Assembly: GCF_001434835.1 (NCBI RefSeq)
Contig: NZ_AZDV01000005.1
Location: forward strand, 391,178 to 455,177
Direction: 5' to 3'
Length of the DNA stretch: 64,000 bases
DNA from: Levilactobacillus acidifarinae DSM 19394 = JCM 15949
GTDB taxonomy: Bacteria; Bacillota; Bacilli; Lactobacillales; Lactobacillaceae
Shown here: one piece after another, positions 26,823 through 35,144 of the stretch
How positions within the stretch are numbered: the first letter of the stretch is position 1
How the letters are laid out: each line of letters begins with the position of its first letter
Notes under the pieces: generated by a model
The model's database searches: none
Told to the model about the DNA's origin: nothing
The model's input: only the letters and a program-made list of their open reading frames with translations
Position numbers and translations under genes: made by a program

Positions 26823-27106
26823 ATCTGCCTTAAAATACTGATCTGGAGGATTCAGCGCTTCCGGACCACTCAGAAATGGGCTGGAACGGAGTGGGTACGG
26901 CTTCAAGCCCCCAGATCAGGTCTTGAAGACCGACCTTTGTCTAGGCTGACGAAGAACGCCAGCCAACACTAGCCCGTTTCCCTCCTGAGCCCATTTCTGA
27001 CTAGTCCTCCAGCTCATACGAGTTATAACCGCAACTAAACTGGATTCTGCTCAATTAAGAGGTATTGACTGGCTATTCAAATCAGTACTTGGATCTTAAG
27101 CCAGCT
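26823..27106 (+). repeat. Structured intergenic repeat, copy 1
   Basis: About 284 bases, closely similar to 45563-45840 and partly to 51141-51320. The outer stem is 26863-26882/26988-27007 (AGAAATGGGCT/AGCCCATTTCT core). Inside are hairpins GGCTTCAAGCC, GGTCTTGAAGACC and GGCTG/CAGCC. The ends CTGCCTTAAAA and CTTAAGCCAGC are roughly inverted. It sits between a MerR-type promoter and the DUF3737 gene. No coding frame is credible within it. Confidence 0.85.
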
Positions 27107-27118
27107 CTTGATAAATTC

Positions 27119-27149
27119 ATTCTAAGCCCTTCGAGCGACTCGAAGGCAA
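27119..27149 (-). promoter_or_regulatory. MerR-type promoter upstream of DUF3737/MalY operon
   Basis: On the minus strand TTGCCT and TAGAAT are 19 bases apart, with the perfect palindrome CCTTCGAG-CGA-CTCGAAGG (27128-27146) between and overlapping the -35. It shares GGTTGCCTTCGAGT and CTCGAA with the site at 21027-21057. Repeat copy 1 lies between it and the gene. Confidence 0.55.
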
Positions 27150-27207
27150 CCAATTTGTTTGCGGCGGTCATTATTTACCAGGACGCTATTTTTCAGCGGT
27201 CAACGAG

Positions 27208-29256
27208 TCAGGGCCACCAGAGCCGCCGGTAAACGGTGCCCACGCCTAGCGTCAACAGGGTGAGTCCCCCGGCAAAGAGGCCAAATTGGGGCCAGGAGAG
27301 GCCGGGCGCCGTGACGGACCGGGTAACGATGAATCGCAGGTAGTGGTCGGACTCACCGGTCAGGGGCTGAGCGATCAACGGAAAGTTAGCCGGTGCAACG
27401 ACCAGGTGCAAGACGTGGTGGGCGTAGCGGTTGGTGACCGTGAGTTGGTAGGTGCCCGCCGGTTGTTGCGGTAACGTGACCCGTTTGAGGTCAGTCAAGG
27501 GCGTCGATTGCCAGACAGTGCGGCCGTGCTGGCGCAGGGTGGCCTGACCAATCCGCGTGCCGTTGGGGTCGATGAGGAGTCGGTTAAAGGCCACCGGGGC
27601 GGTGAAGGATTGAGTCAGGTGTTGGCCGGGATGGAGCGTGCGGCGGCTATCTTGGTAATAGCGGCCCTCATTTTGACTGACGACCTGGACCGTCTTGTCC
27701 AGTGGGCGCGTTAACGACCAACCACCGGTACCTAGCGCGGCAACTAATAAGAGCACCAGGCCGCCGGTCAACCGGCGCTGAACCACGGTGGGACGCGCGA
27801 CCGGTAGGCGGTCCGGAACTCGCAAACCGACCGCCGTTCCCGCAAGGAGCAGTGGGAGGAGTGGCAGGGCGTAGCGTTCCTCGGTCTCCCAGAAGAGCAC
27901 GTGAAAGGCCGTCAGTCCTAGGGCAAATAGTCCGCCGAGTAAAAAGCCGGGATGGAAGGTCTTTCGGCGCCACTGTTGCAAGCCCCATAGGAGGTTGACC
28001 AACAGTAACGCACAGTAACTGAGCTGAGCCCAGTTGGCCAGGAGCCATTCGGCGGTGGCACGGTGTTGGCGGTACCAGGTGGGCATCCGGGTGAAACTAG
28101 AATTGACCTGAAACGCGTCGAAGGTCCCGGTCGCTAAGAAGAGGCGGGCCTTTTTCCCCAGATGGTTTAGAATTCCCAGGGGGCCCAGTTGGTGCAGATA
28201 GGATTTAAGGTGGGCCGTTGCGAGGCGTTTTTTGGCCTGCGCGGTCGGGGCCTGGATCACGGGTTCGGCGTCGTAGCGGTTATAGTCCCCGTGAAAGGCG
28301 GGGTTGGCCCCCATGGCGATCCAACTGACGGCCGGTAAGGCTTTTTGCGGATCGCTGGTATACCCGGCGGCACGTTGGGCGACGTGGCTCCCGGCACTAC
28401 CACCAATAAGGCAGAGCCCCAGCAAGGCGGTTAGGCCCAATTTAGCCCAGCCGGCGTGTGACCGAGCCACGGGGAGCAACCAGAGAATCAGGATCACCGC
28501 AATGACTAACACGATAAAGTTGGCTTTAAATAGGTAGGCCAATGTGAGGGGCAGACCTAACAGGACCCCGGTGCCCCACCACCGTTGCGGCGAGGTCGCG
28601 TGGCGTAAGCGGTCCATTAAGACCACCGTGAACAGGCCGGCCGGTAAGACCAGAATATCACTGTAGGTGTTGAGTCCGTAAGCGTAAAAGGGGACACAGG
28701 TTAGGGCCAAACCCAAAAAAGTGTTGGCCGCCCCGGGCCGCGTCTTGCGCAAATGGTGGGCCATTACGGCGAGGCCACAGTCCAACCAGGCAAATTGAAT
28801 CAGGTTGAGCCAAACACCACTATCGATGCCAACCCACCGGCCGAGCCGGAGAAGTCCCGCTAATAAGAGGGTCAGGCTGACGTTGTTGGGGTAGGTTTGA
28901 AAGTAGGCGTTCCAGGTGGTGTCGTGGTGGAGTAAGTCGAGCGCCTGCTGGTGTACGAAATACAGATCGGCATGCGGGGTAGCGACCCAGTTGAGCGCCA
29001 CGATCACTTGCAAGCCGATGAGCAGGCCCCATAAAAGCACGGTCTGCCACCGGGTTGACCGTTTCGTCCAGCGGCGCCAGAACCAACCGGCAATCCCCAG
29101 CGCGACCAAACTGGTGAGGACCAACAAGAGTGGTGGCCACCAGTTTTGATCAGCCCGATAGCCCACGGGAGCGAGGATCGCGAGGCCCCAAACGATGGCG
29201 AGACCTAGGGTGATCAAGCGCCCCAGACTAGTTGTTAAATGTTGCCGTAATTCCAT
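27208..29256 (-). CDS. polytopic membrane glycosyltransferase (GT-C type)
   Basis: A 682-residue protein with roughly 12 membrane spans. An early loop NWVATPHADLYFVHQQALDLL carries acidic residues where GT-C enzymes bind the lipid-phosphate sugar, and the C-terminal part (about residues 520-650) is a soluble beta-rich domain followed by one last span. Such proteins transfer sugars from undecaprenyl-phosphate donors to surface polymers or proteins outside the cell. It lies 11 bases downstream of a GtrB/CsbB-like enzyme that would make that donor. The acceptor is unknown. Confidence 0.7.
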   Translation of the reverse strand: MELRQHLTTSLGRLITLGLAIVWGLAILAPVGYRADQNWWPPLLLVLTSLVALGIAGWFWRRWTKRSTRWQTVLLWGLLIGLQVIVALNWVATPHADLYFVHQQALDLLHHDTTWNAYFQTYPNNVSLTLLLAGLLRLGRWVGIDSGVWLNLIQFAWLDCGLAVMAHHLRKTRPGAANTFLGLALTCVPFYAYGLNTYSDILVLPAGLFTVVLMDRLRHATSPQRWWGTGVLLGLPLTLAYLFKANFIVLVIAVILILWLLPVARSHAGWAKLGLTALLGLCLIGGSAGSHVAQRAAGYTSDPQKALPAVSWIAMGANPAFHGDYNRYDAEPVIQAPTAQAKKRLATAHLKSYLHQLGPLGILNHLGKKARLFLATGTFDAFQVNSSFTRMPTWYRQHRATAEWLLANWAQLSYCALLLVNLLWGLQQWRRKTFHPGFLLGGLFALGLTAFHVLFWETEERYALPLLPLLLAGTAVGLRVPDRLPVARPTVVQRRLTGGLVLLLVAALGTGGWSLTRPLDKTVQVVSQNEGRYYQDSRRTLHPGQHLTQSFTAPVAFNRLLIDPNGTRIGQATLRQHGRTVWQSTPLTDLKRVTLPQQPAGTYQLTVTNRYAHHVLHLVVAPANFPLIAQPLTGESDHYLRFIVTRSVTAPGLSWPQFGLFAGGLTLLTLGVGTVYRRLWWP

Positions 29257-29267
29257 GGCAAAGCTCC

Positions 29268-30287
29268 TTAATCCGACAAGGTGTGATCCAAGGACTGGGC
29301 GGCCGGTGTGGTGGCTGCCGCAAAGGCGTGCGAATAGGTGTCGGTTTGAATAATGAACCGGGGACGACGCTTGGTCTGGGTAAACGTCCGGCCCACGTAT
29401 TCTCCGATGATGCTAATGGCAATGAGCTGGCAACCACCCAGGAACCATAATGAGGTCATGATGGACGACCAGCCGGTCACCACGGCCCCCCGAAGATGTT
29501 GGCTGACGATCCAAATAAACATGGCGATGGCGCCCACGCAAATGGCCGCCCCGGCCCACAATACGGCACGAATCGGGGCGATGGAGAACGAAAAAATACC
29601 GTCGAGCGCGAGTTTTAGCATCTTCTTTAAGGAATATTTGGATTGCCCGGCGAGTCGTGGTCGGCGTTTGTAATATAACTTGGTTGACGCAAAGCCAAGT
29701 TGGGGCACGATGCCCCGTAAGAAGGGATCATTTTCATGATACTCCAGTAGGGCGCTTAGTGCGCGGTGACTGAGTAGCCGAAAGTCGGCGTGATTGGGAA
29801 TCAGGTGGACGCCCAGTTTGTTCATTAACCAGTAGAAACGTTCGGCGGTGGTGCGTTTAAACCAGGTGTCACTCGACCGGTCGTTCCGGACGCCGTAGAC
29901 GACATCGAAGCCGTCGGCGGCTTGCTGGACCATGTTAGGAATCAAAAACGGGTTGTCCTGGAGATCTGCGTCGATGGTGATGGTCAGATCCGAATAGGGT
30001 GCGGCCGTCTGTAGACCGGCCATTAGCGCGGCTTCTTGGCCGAAGTTACGGCTAAATTGCAGGCCGGTAAAGTGATCACTGGTCGTTTGTAACTGACGAA
30101 TGAGGTCCCATGTTTTGTCGTGACTGCCGTCGTCGACGAATAGAATTTTACTATCGGCCGTCACTTGTTGTTCGGTCATGAGTTGCGTCAGGATGGCGTC
30201 TAAAGTTTGGGCGCTGCTGGGTAAAACGGCTTCCTCGTTAAAGCACGGCACCACAAGGGTTAACCGTGGTAGTTTTTTATCAGACAT
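29268..30287 (-). CDS. GT2 family undecaprenyl-phosphate glycosyltransferase (GtrB/CsbB-like)
   Basis: A 339-residue family 2 glycosyltransferase. The N-terminal GT-A domain has LVVPCFNEEAVL, the DDGSHDKTW loop and a DADLQDNP metal motif. VYGVRNDRSSD and FRLLSHRAL follow, then two C-terminal membrane helices (about residues 230-250 and 265-290). This is the architecture of enzymes that make undecaprenyl-phosphate-glucose or related donors on the inner membrane face. It is the first gene of a pair with the GT-C protein. No GtrA-type flippase gene is adjacent. Confidence 0.88.
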   Translation of the reverse strand: MSDKKLPRLTLVVPCFNEEAVLPSSAQTLDAILTQLMTEQQVTADSKILFVDDGSHDKTWDLIRQLQTTSDHFTGLQFSRNFGQEAALMAGLQTAAPYSDLTITIDADLQDNPFLIPNMVQQAADGFDVVYGVRNDRSSDTWFKRTTAERFYWLMNKLGVHLIPNHADFRLLSHRALSALLEYHENDPFLRGIVPQLGFASTKLYYKRRPRLAGQSKYSLKKMLKLALDGIFSFSIAPIRAVLWAGAAICVGAIAMFIWIVSQHLRGAVVTGWSSIMTSLWFLGGCQLIAISIIGEYVGRTFTQTKRRPRFIIQTDTYSHAFAAATTPAAQSLDHTLSD

Positions 30288-30674
30288 AGTATTCCTCCCC
30301 TAAAAATAACCCTGGACCTTAGCAAGTTTCCCCCACAAGCTAAGGATACGCCTAAAGCATAAGCCGATTGATGAAAAATTGGGTGAGATTAGGCTTGAAT
30401 TTTACTGTATCTTAGCGAAATTAACCTTCATAACTGCCCCCGTTAATCATGAGGACCCGATGATTTCTCAAAAGAAACGGGGACACCAAGCAACGATACT
30501 TACGCCGCTAAACCGTGTGAGGCCGGGGATGAAGCGTAACTAAACTGCAACGTTTTTGTCACCAAAGTCACATCTAAGGGACTACAGTGGACCATGAAAC
30601 GGTCTGTCCGTGGAGTGGTGACGACCCCACCGGCAGTCATGAGAAGACTCAAAAGAATTTGGGGAGGCCTTTTG
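30288..30674 (+). other. Divergent intergenic region before lysozyme cassette 1
   Basis: About 390 bases between the GT2 gene (-) and the first lysozyme (+). It contains a possible WalR-type site at 30535-30551 and no convincing gene. An open frame from 30594 merges into the lysozyme frame, but no ribosome binding site supports starting there. Confidence 0.5.
30535..30551 (+). promoter_or_regulatory. Possible WalR box upstream of lysozyme 1
   Basis: CGTAAC-TAAAC-TGCAAC resembles the WalR consensus TGTWAH-N5-TGTWAH with one mismatch per half. Almost the same sequence occurs before lysozyme 2 (32730-32746). Confidence 0.4.
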
Positions 30675-31883
30675 ATGAGAAAAGTTTGGCATCAGACTTG
30701 GCAGAAACGCACCGCACAATTGGTAGCTTTACTCGGAGTTGCCGCAGGATTAGTCGGTGGTGGTCAAGTCGTCGCTCATGCCAGTTCGTTAGCGGTACCT
30801 GATATTTCCGAATGGCAAGGAAAGTTGCCAGCCGGGCAGGTCGCTAACCTGAAGAATCAGGTATCCTTCGTGATCAACCGACGGCAATACGGGGCCGGTT
30901 ATCAGGACAAGGATGCGACTAATAACACGAATTTATACACGCAGTACGGCATTCCGTTTGGCGAATACGACTACGCGCGGTTTACCAGCGCGGCTAGTGC
31001 CAAACGAGAAGCCCAGACCTTTTATGCGCGGTCCAATAAAAACGCGCAGTTCTACGTTTTAGACTTTGAGGAAAACGATGTGACCGCGGGGAGTCCCAAT
31101 AGCGCCGTACAGGCCTGGCTCAATGAGATGCGGTCGTTGACTAATAAGCACGTCATTTTTTATTCCTATCAGAGTTTTGCCACGACTTACGCGAATACGG
31201 CGCGGCAAAACTTCGACGCACAGTGGATTGCTAACTATTCGTACCAGCCGACGATTCCCATGGCGTTATGGCAATATACCGATCACAATTATCTAGCGGC
31301 GTTAAACGAATATACGGATAACAGTCGGGTGATCACGTCGGTTCATCCGGTCACCTGGTGGGCGGATGATAGCGTGGCGGCCGCGTTGACGCATGAGTCC
31401 ACGCCGACGCCCAACCCAGCGCCGACCAATTCGACAACGGGGGCTGGTGCCACCAGTTCCACCACGCCAACGACCCCAACGACGCCTGTACGGGTAAGCT
31501 TTCAGAAGGGACAACGTGCTTATCTGCATCGAACCGCGGTTACCCTGACGGGGACGGCTATCGCTAAGCGGCATACTCAAAAACTGTATACGATCAGTCG
31601 GGTCAAGGCGAACGGCACGGCGGTCTACCTAAAGGGCTTAGGCCAGTGGGTCAAGACCAGTAGCGTGACCGGGTACTGGTCCGGCAGTCACCGCACCTTT
31701 AAGTTGACGCATAAACTCAACGTCTATGCCAACGCCAGCTTGACTCGCCGCACGGGAAGTTACTACGTGGCTGGCGATACGGTCACGGGTAAACTGGTCA
31801 AGGCGCCAAACGGGCGGTCTTACCGGCTCAAGACGAAGTTGGGTTACCTGACGGCTAACGTGAAAGATTTAACGGTCGCCTAA
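30675..31883 (+). CDS. secreted GH25 lysozyme (cassette 1)
   Basis: Exported N-acetylmuramidase cutting peptidoglycan. A signal peptide ends near VVAHASS (about residue 37). The GH25 domain begins with the catalytic-pocket DISEWQG (Asp43) and contains FYVLDFEEND, with the catalytic Asp/Glu pair, and ALWQYTDH. A Pro/Thr-rich linker (about residues 245-275) leads to two SLAP/SH3-like wall-binding repeats (YLHRTAVTLTGT, then KLNVYANASLT). I chose ATG 30675 because GGGGAGG lies 7 bases before it and the signal peptide then has normal length. It is followed 21 bases later by a small secreted protein gene; the pair recurs at 32898. Confidence 0.9.
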   Translation: MRKVWHQTWQKRTAQLVALLGVAAGLVGGGQVVAHASSLAVPDISEWQGKLPAGQVANLKNQVSFVINRRQYGAGYQDKDATNNTNLYTQYGIPFGEYDYARFTSAASAKREAQTFYARSNKNAQFYVLDFEENDVTAGSPNSAVQAWLNEMRSLTNKHVIFYSYQSFATTYANTARQNFDAQWIANYSYQPTIPMALWQYTDHNYLAALNEYTDNSRVITSVHPVTWWADDSVAAALTHESTPTPNPAPTNSTTGAGATSSTTPTTPTTPVRVSFQKGQRAYLHRTAVTLTGTAIAKRHTQKLYTISRVKANGTAVYLKGLGQWVKTSSVTGYWSGSHRTFKLTHKLNVYANASLTRRTGSYYVAGDTVTGKLVKAPNGRSYRLKTKLGYLTANVKDLTVA

Positions 31884-31904
31884 GCGGACGAGAGGAGTTT
31901 TATG

Positions 31905-32561
31905 ATGTTCAATCAGTCTAAAAAAATTCTAGTTACGGCTGCGGCTAGCCTAGCGGTTCTAGCCACCTTAGGCTCGGGGACGCTACTGACCATGCACGCG
32001 GCTAACGGCGTCAGTGCGGTCAGCCAGACGGCTGCTCCCACTACGGCGACGGCGAACAGCACCCACCTGACGGCCACTAACGCGAGTGGGACCAAGCAGA
32101 ATTACACGGTCAAGTACCACAATCAGGCCGGTCACACCGCGGCAACGTTTCAGAAGAAAACGCTGGGCAGTGCGACCGCGGCGGCCAATCAGGTTGCTTA
32201 CTTCGGTCGGGGGACGGCCGGGCCTAGCGTCAAGTTGACGCACGGGACCCAGGCGGTGGTCCAGGGCACTATGGGCCACACCTACGTGCACTGGAACACG
32301 GGTCATTGGTCGGTCACGGCGGTTACCAGTAACGCCGACCAGTCGGGCACGCCAACCCAGTTCGCCAATCAGGTCAACGATCAACTGCAACAGCAGCATT
32401 TGCCGACGGCCGCTACGACCGGCGCGGTGACGGTCTACAGTCAAGCCAACGGCAGTTCGGCCCAAGCCGATACGGTCAAGTGGCAGACGGGTGACCAACT
32501 GTATGCAGTTAGTGGTCAAACCGTGGCCGGAACGGTTAAATTGGCGCAGGCTAGTGATTAG
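31905..32561 (+). CDS. small secreted protein of lysozyme cassette 1
   Basis: A 218-residue protein of unknown function, with signal peptide MFNQSKKILVTAAASLAVLATLGSG and possible cleavage after MHAA. The mature part is Thr/Ala/Gln-rich and without Cys. It shares QGTMGHTYVHW, TGAVTVYS and TVKWQ with its paralogue at 34266. The start at 31905 gives the same signal length as the paralogue and better spacing to GAGGAG than the ATG at 31902. Position directly behind a lysozyme, twice, suggests a partner such as an activity modulator, chaperone or wall anchor. Confidence 0.8.
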   Translation: MFNQSKKILVTAAASLAVLATLGSGTLLTMHAANGVSAVSQTAAPTTATANSTHLTATNASGTKQNYTVKYHNQAGHTAATFQKKTLGSATAAANQVAYFGRGTAGPSVKLTHGTQAVVQGTMGHTYVHWNTGHWSVTAVTSNADQSGTPTQFANQVNDQLQQQHLPTAATTGAVTVYSQANGSSAQADTVKWQTGDQLYAVSGQTVAGTVKLAQASD

Positions 32562-32593
32562 TCGGTACCAGTATGATAAATAATAGGGTGTTT

Positions 32594-32640
32594 AAACGGG
32601 CGTCAACGGGCAAATTATTGCCGGTTGACGCCCGTTTTTT
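32594..32640 (+). terminator. Terminator after cassette 1
   Basis: AAACGGGCGTCAAC/GTTGACGCCCGTTT perfect 14-base stem, with T run. Confidence 0.9.
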
Positions 32641-32719
32641 TGCCCATACGCCGACTGGTTGAATCACCGAATTGTCCGGCAACTCGGCGGTTAAGACCCT
32701 AGCCGGTGGTCAATCAAAC

Positions 32720-32746
32720 TGTAACGTTTGGTAACTGAACTGCAAC
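32720..32746 (+). promoter_or_regulatory. Possible WalR boxes upstream of lysozyme 2
   Basis: TGTAAC at 32720, then GGTAAC-TGAAC-TGCAAC at 32730-32746. The latter matches the site before lysozyme 1 almost exactly (GTAACTRAACTGCAAC), suggesting shared cell-wall-stress control. Confidence 0.4.
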
Positions 32747-32897
32747 TACCTTGTTACGACTTGCACACCTAACTTCGGTACAGTGAAGAAGATGAATCGT
32801 TGGGAGGTGAATCGGCGGGAGGAGCCGGTCGCAACGGGGAGTTTAGACCGTGACAATGTAGGAGTAGGGACCAAATACTTAGTAGGGAAGTGCCAAC

Positions 32898-34250
32898 ATG
32901 ATTTTACAGCAGCAGGTTAGACGGCGATTGACGCAGGTGATAGCCTTATTCGGTGCCCTCACTGGGTTTGCGTGGAGCGGTCAGACGGTCGCCCACGCGA
33001 GCACCTTAGCGATTCCGGATATTTCGGAGTGGCAGGGAAATTTATCCGCCAGTCAGGTGGCTAATTTGAAGAGTCAAGTTTCCTTTGTTATCAATCGGCG
33101 GCAGTACGGATCTTCGTACCAAGATCTCTACGCGACCAATAACACAGCCTTGTACGTGAAGTACGGGATTCCGTTTGGCGAGTACGATTACGCGCGGTTC
33201 ACCAGCGCCGCTAGCGCCAAGCAAGAGGCCAAGGATTTTTATAACCGGTCCAACAAAAACGCTAAGTTCTACGTGCTAGATTTTGAAGAAAACGACGTCA
33301 CGTCGGGGACCACCAACGCCGCGGTTAAGGCCTGGTACGACGAGATGAGTGCGTTGACCAACAAGAAGCTGGTCTTCTATTCGTACCAATCGTTTGCGAC
33401 GAGTTACGCCAACAGTGCGCGGCAGAACTTTGACGCGCAGTGGATCGCCAACTATTCATCGCAACCCACGATTTCTCTGGCGTTGTGGCAGTACACCGAT
33501 CACAATTACCTGTCCGCGCTAAACGAATACACGGATAACAGCAAGGCCATTACCGCGGTTCACCCGGTTTCCTGGTGGACGGACGGGGTGACCACGGCAT
33601 TGAGCCACACCACGACCTACGCTTACAGCAGTTATAAAAAGGGCCAGCATATTTATTTACATAACAATGCCACCCAATATGTCGACGGCACGGCGATTCC
33701 GGCGTCCGCACGACAGAAGTTTTATCAGATTAGTCAGGTCAAGAGTCTGACCCAGTCAAAGTCCAAACAGGCCCTGTACATTAGTGAGCTAGGAAAATGG
33801 GTGCTCGCGCAAGACGGGACCGGGTACTGGTTCGGTCAGCACGGGTTGTTTAAACTGAAACACAAACTCTACATTTACTCGGACGCGGCCCTGACCAAAA
33901 AGACCGGGAGTTACTACGTTTCCGGCGATCAGGTTGCCGGGAAGGTCGTTTCGGCCCCGAGCGGTAAGTCGTATCGGATCAAGACTAAGCTGGGCTACAT
34001 CTCGGGTAACACGCAATATTCCGATCACGCTTACTACGAATCGTTGAACGCTAGCAAGCAACTGACCACCAAGAAAACGTTGTACGAATATACCGGTAGT
34101 GGGTTTAAGAAATCGCAACGGTCGACCAAGGTCGCTAAGGGGACCACGCTGACGGTCACGGCGGTCAAGAAACGCTCGACGGGCTCACGCTACTTTGTCT
34201 TAAGTAACGGACGCTACGTCACGGCGCTTCAAAACTACGTGCAAGAGTAA
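32898..34250 (+). CDS. secreted GH25 lysozyme (cassette 2)
   Basis: Close paralogue of the lysozyme at 30675: a signal peptide to about AHAS (residue 35), DISEWQG, FYVLDFEEND and ALWQYTDHNYL all conserved. It lacks the Pro/Thr linker and instead carries three C-terminal SLAP/SH3-like repeats (IYLHNNATQYVDG, KLYIYSDAALT and LYEYTGSGFKKSQ), for 450 residues. The extra wall-binding repeat and different linker suggest divergence in wall targeting after duplication. GGGAAG precedes the ATG by about 9 bases. It is followed 15 bases later by the paralogous small secreted protein. Confidence 0.9.
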   Translation: MILQQQVRRRLTQVIALFGALTGFAWSGQTVAHASTLAIPDISEWQGNLSASQVANLKSQVSFVINRRQYGSSYQDLYATNNTALYVKYGIPFGEYDYARFTSAASAKQEAKDFYNRSNKNAKFYVLDFEENDVTSGTTNAAVKAWYDEMSALTNKKLVFYSYQSFATSYANSARQNFDAQWIANYSSQPTISLALWQYTDHNYLSALNEYTDNSKAITAVHPVSWWTDGVTTALSHTTTYAYSSYKKGQHIYLHNNATQYVDGTAIPASARQKFYQISQVKSLTQSKSKQALYISELGKWVLAQDGTGYWFGQHGLFKLKHKLYIYSDAALTKKTGSYYVSGDQVAGKVVSAPSGKSYRIKTKLGYISGNTQYSDHAYYESLNASKQLTTKKTLYEYTGSGFKKSQRSTKVAKGTTLTVTAVKKRSTGSRYFVLSNGRYVTALQNYVQE

Positions 34251-34265
34251 GGGGGTAATTTTGAA

Positions 34266-34916
34266 ATGAATTCACGGACTAAAAAATTGATTTTAACGGC
34301 GGCCACCAGTTTGGCGGTGCTGGCGACGTTAGGGTCGGGGACTTACCTGACCATGCACGCGGCCAACGATGTTAGTACGGTCAGCCAGACGGCAGCGCCG
34401 AAGACGGCCACGGCGGATAGCGCCAAGCTCACGGCGACTAGTACCAGCGGCACGAAAAATAATTACAAGGTGACCTATACGGATCAGGGTGGCGACCAAA
34501 GTGCGACCTTCCAGAAGAAAACGCTGGGGAATTCGCAGACGGCCACGGATGAAGTGGACTACGTGGGCCAGGCCAACGGGGCCAACGTGAAGCTGACTAA
34601 GCACACGACGGCGGTGGCTCAGGGCACCATGGGGCACACCTACGTGCACTGGACGACGGGCAAGTGGTCGGTGACGGCGGTCACGGATAACGCTGATACC
34701 AGTGGGACCCCCGCCCAATTTGCCAAACAGGTTAATGCGCAACTGAAGCAGGCGAGTCTCCCAGACACGACCAAGACGGGGGCGGTGACGGTGTACAGTG
34801 GTACGGAAAATGCGCAGGCTAACACGGTCAAGTGGCAATCCGGTAAGCACCTGTACGCGGTCAACGGTACCACGGCGGCCGAGACGGTTAAGTTGGCGCA
34901 GAAGAGCGCACAATAG
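34266..34916 (+). CDS. small secreted protein of lysozyme cassette 2
   Basis: A 216-residue paralogue of the gene at 31905, sharing signal peptide style (LAVLATLGSGTYLTMHAAN), FQKKTLG, QGTMGHTYVHWTTG.WSVTAVT and TGAVTVYS. No catalytic motif or cysteine. GGGGG precedes the ATG by about 10 bases. Retention of both members of the pair in two cassettes argues for a functional link to the lysozyme. A weak GC-rich hairpin with TTTTTT near 35024-35060 may terminate transcription. Confidence 0.8.
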   Translation: MNSRTKKLILTAATSLAVLATLGSGTYLTMHAANDVSTVSQTAAPKTATADSAKLTATSTSGTKNNYKVTYTDQGGDQSATFQKKTLGNSQTATDEVDYVGQANGANVKLTKHTTAVAQGTMGHTYVHWTTGKWSVTAVTDNADTSGTPAQFAKQVNAQLKQASLPDTTKTGAVTVYSGTENAQANTVKWQSGKHLYAVNGTTAAETVKLAQKSAQ

Positions 34917-35144
34917 TCGGGATTTAAGGCATCAGTTAGTGAACTAAGCGCTCCTGAATCAGTTGGCAATGGACTGAAATAAAGGGTAATCCGGGCAACT
35001 GAGTTTCCAGGAAGAATCAGGTCGATCACCGCGAGCAACCAGTGCGGCGACCGGCTTTTTTCGTGTTTTGGAGGTTTAAGACTAGTCAAGCCTAGGCTCA
35101 GGCCGTAAACTAGGGGTATTGAAATTTAGCAGGGGGAATGACCT

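Noticed and set aside
30594-30674. N-terminal extension of lysozyme 1
   Set aside because: Starting at 30594 would bury the signal peptide behind 27 extra residues. No ribosome binding site precedes it, while GGGGAGG precedes 30675.
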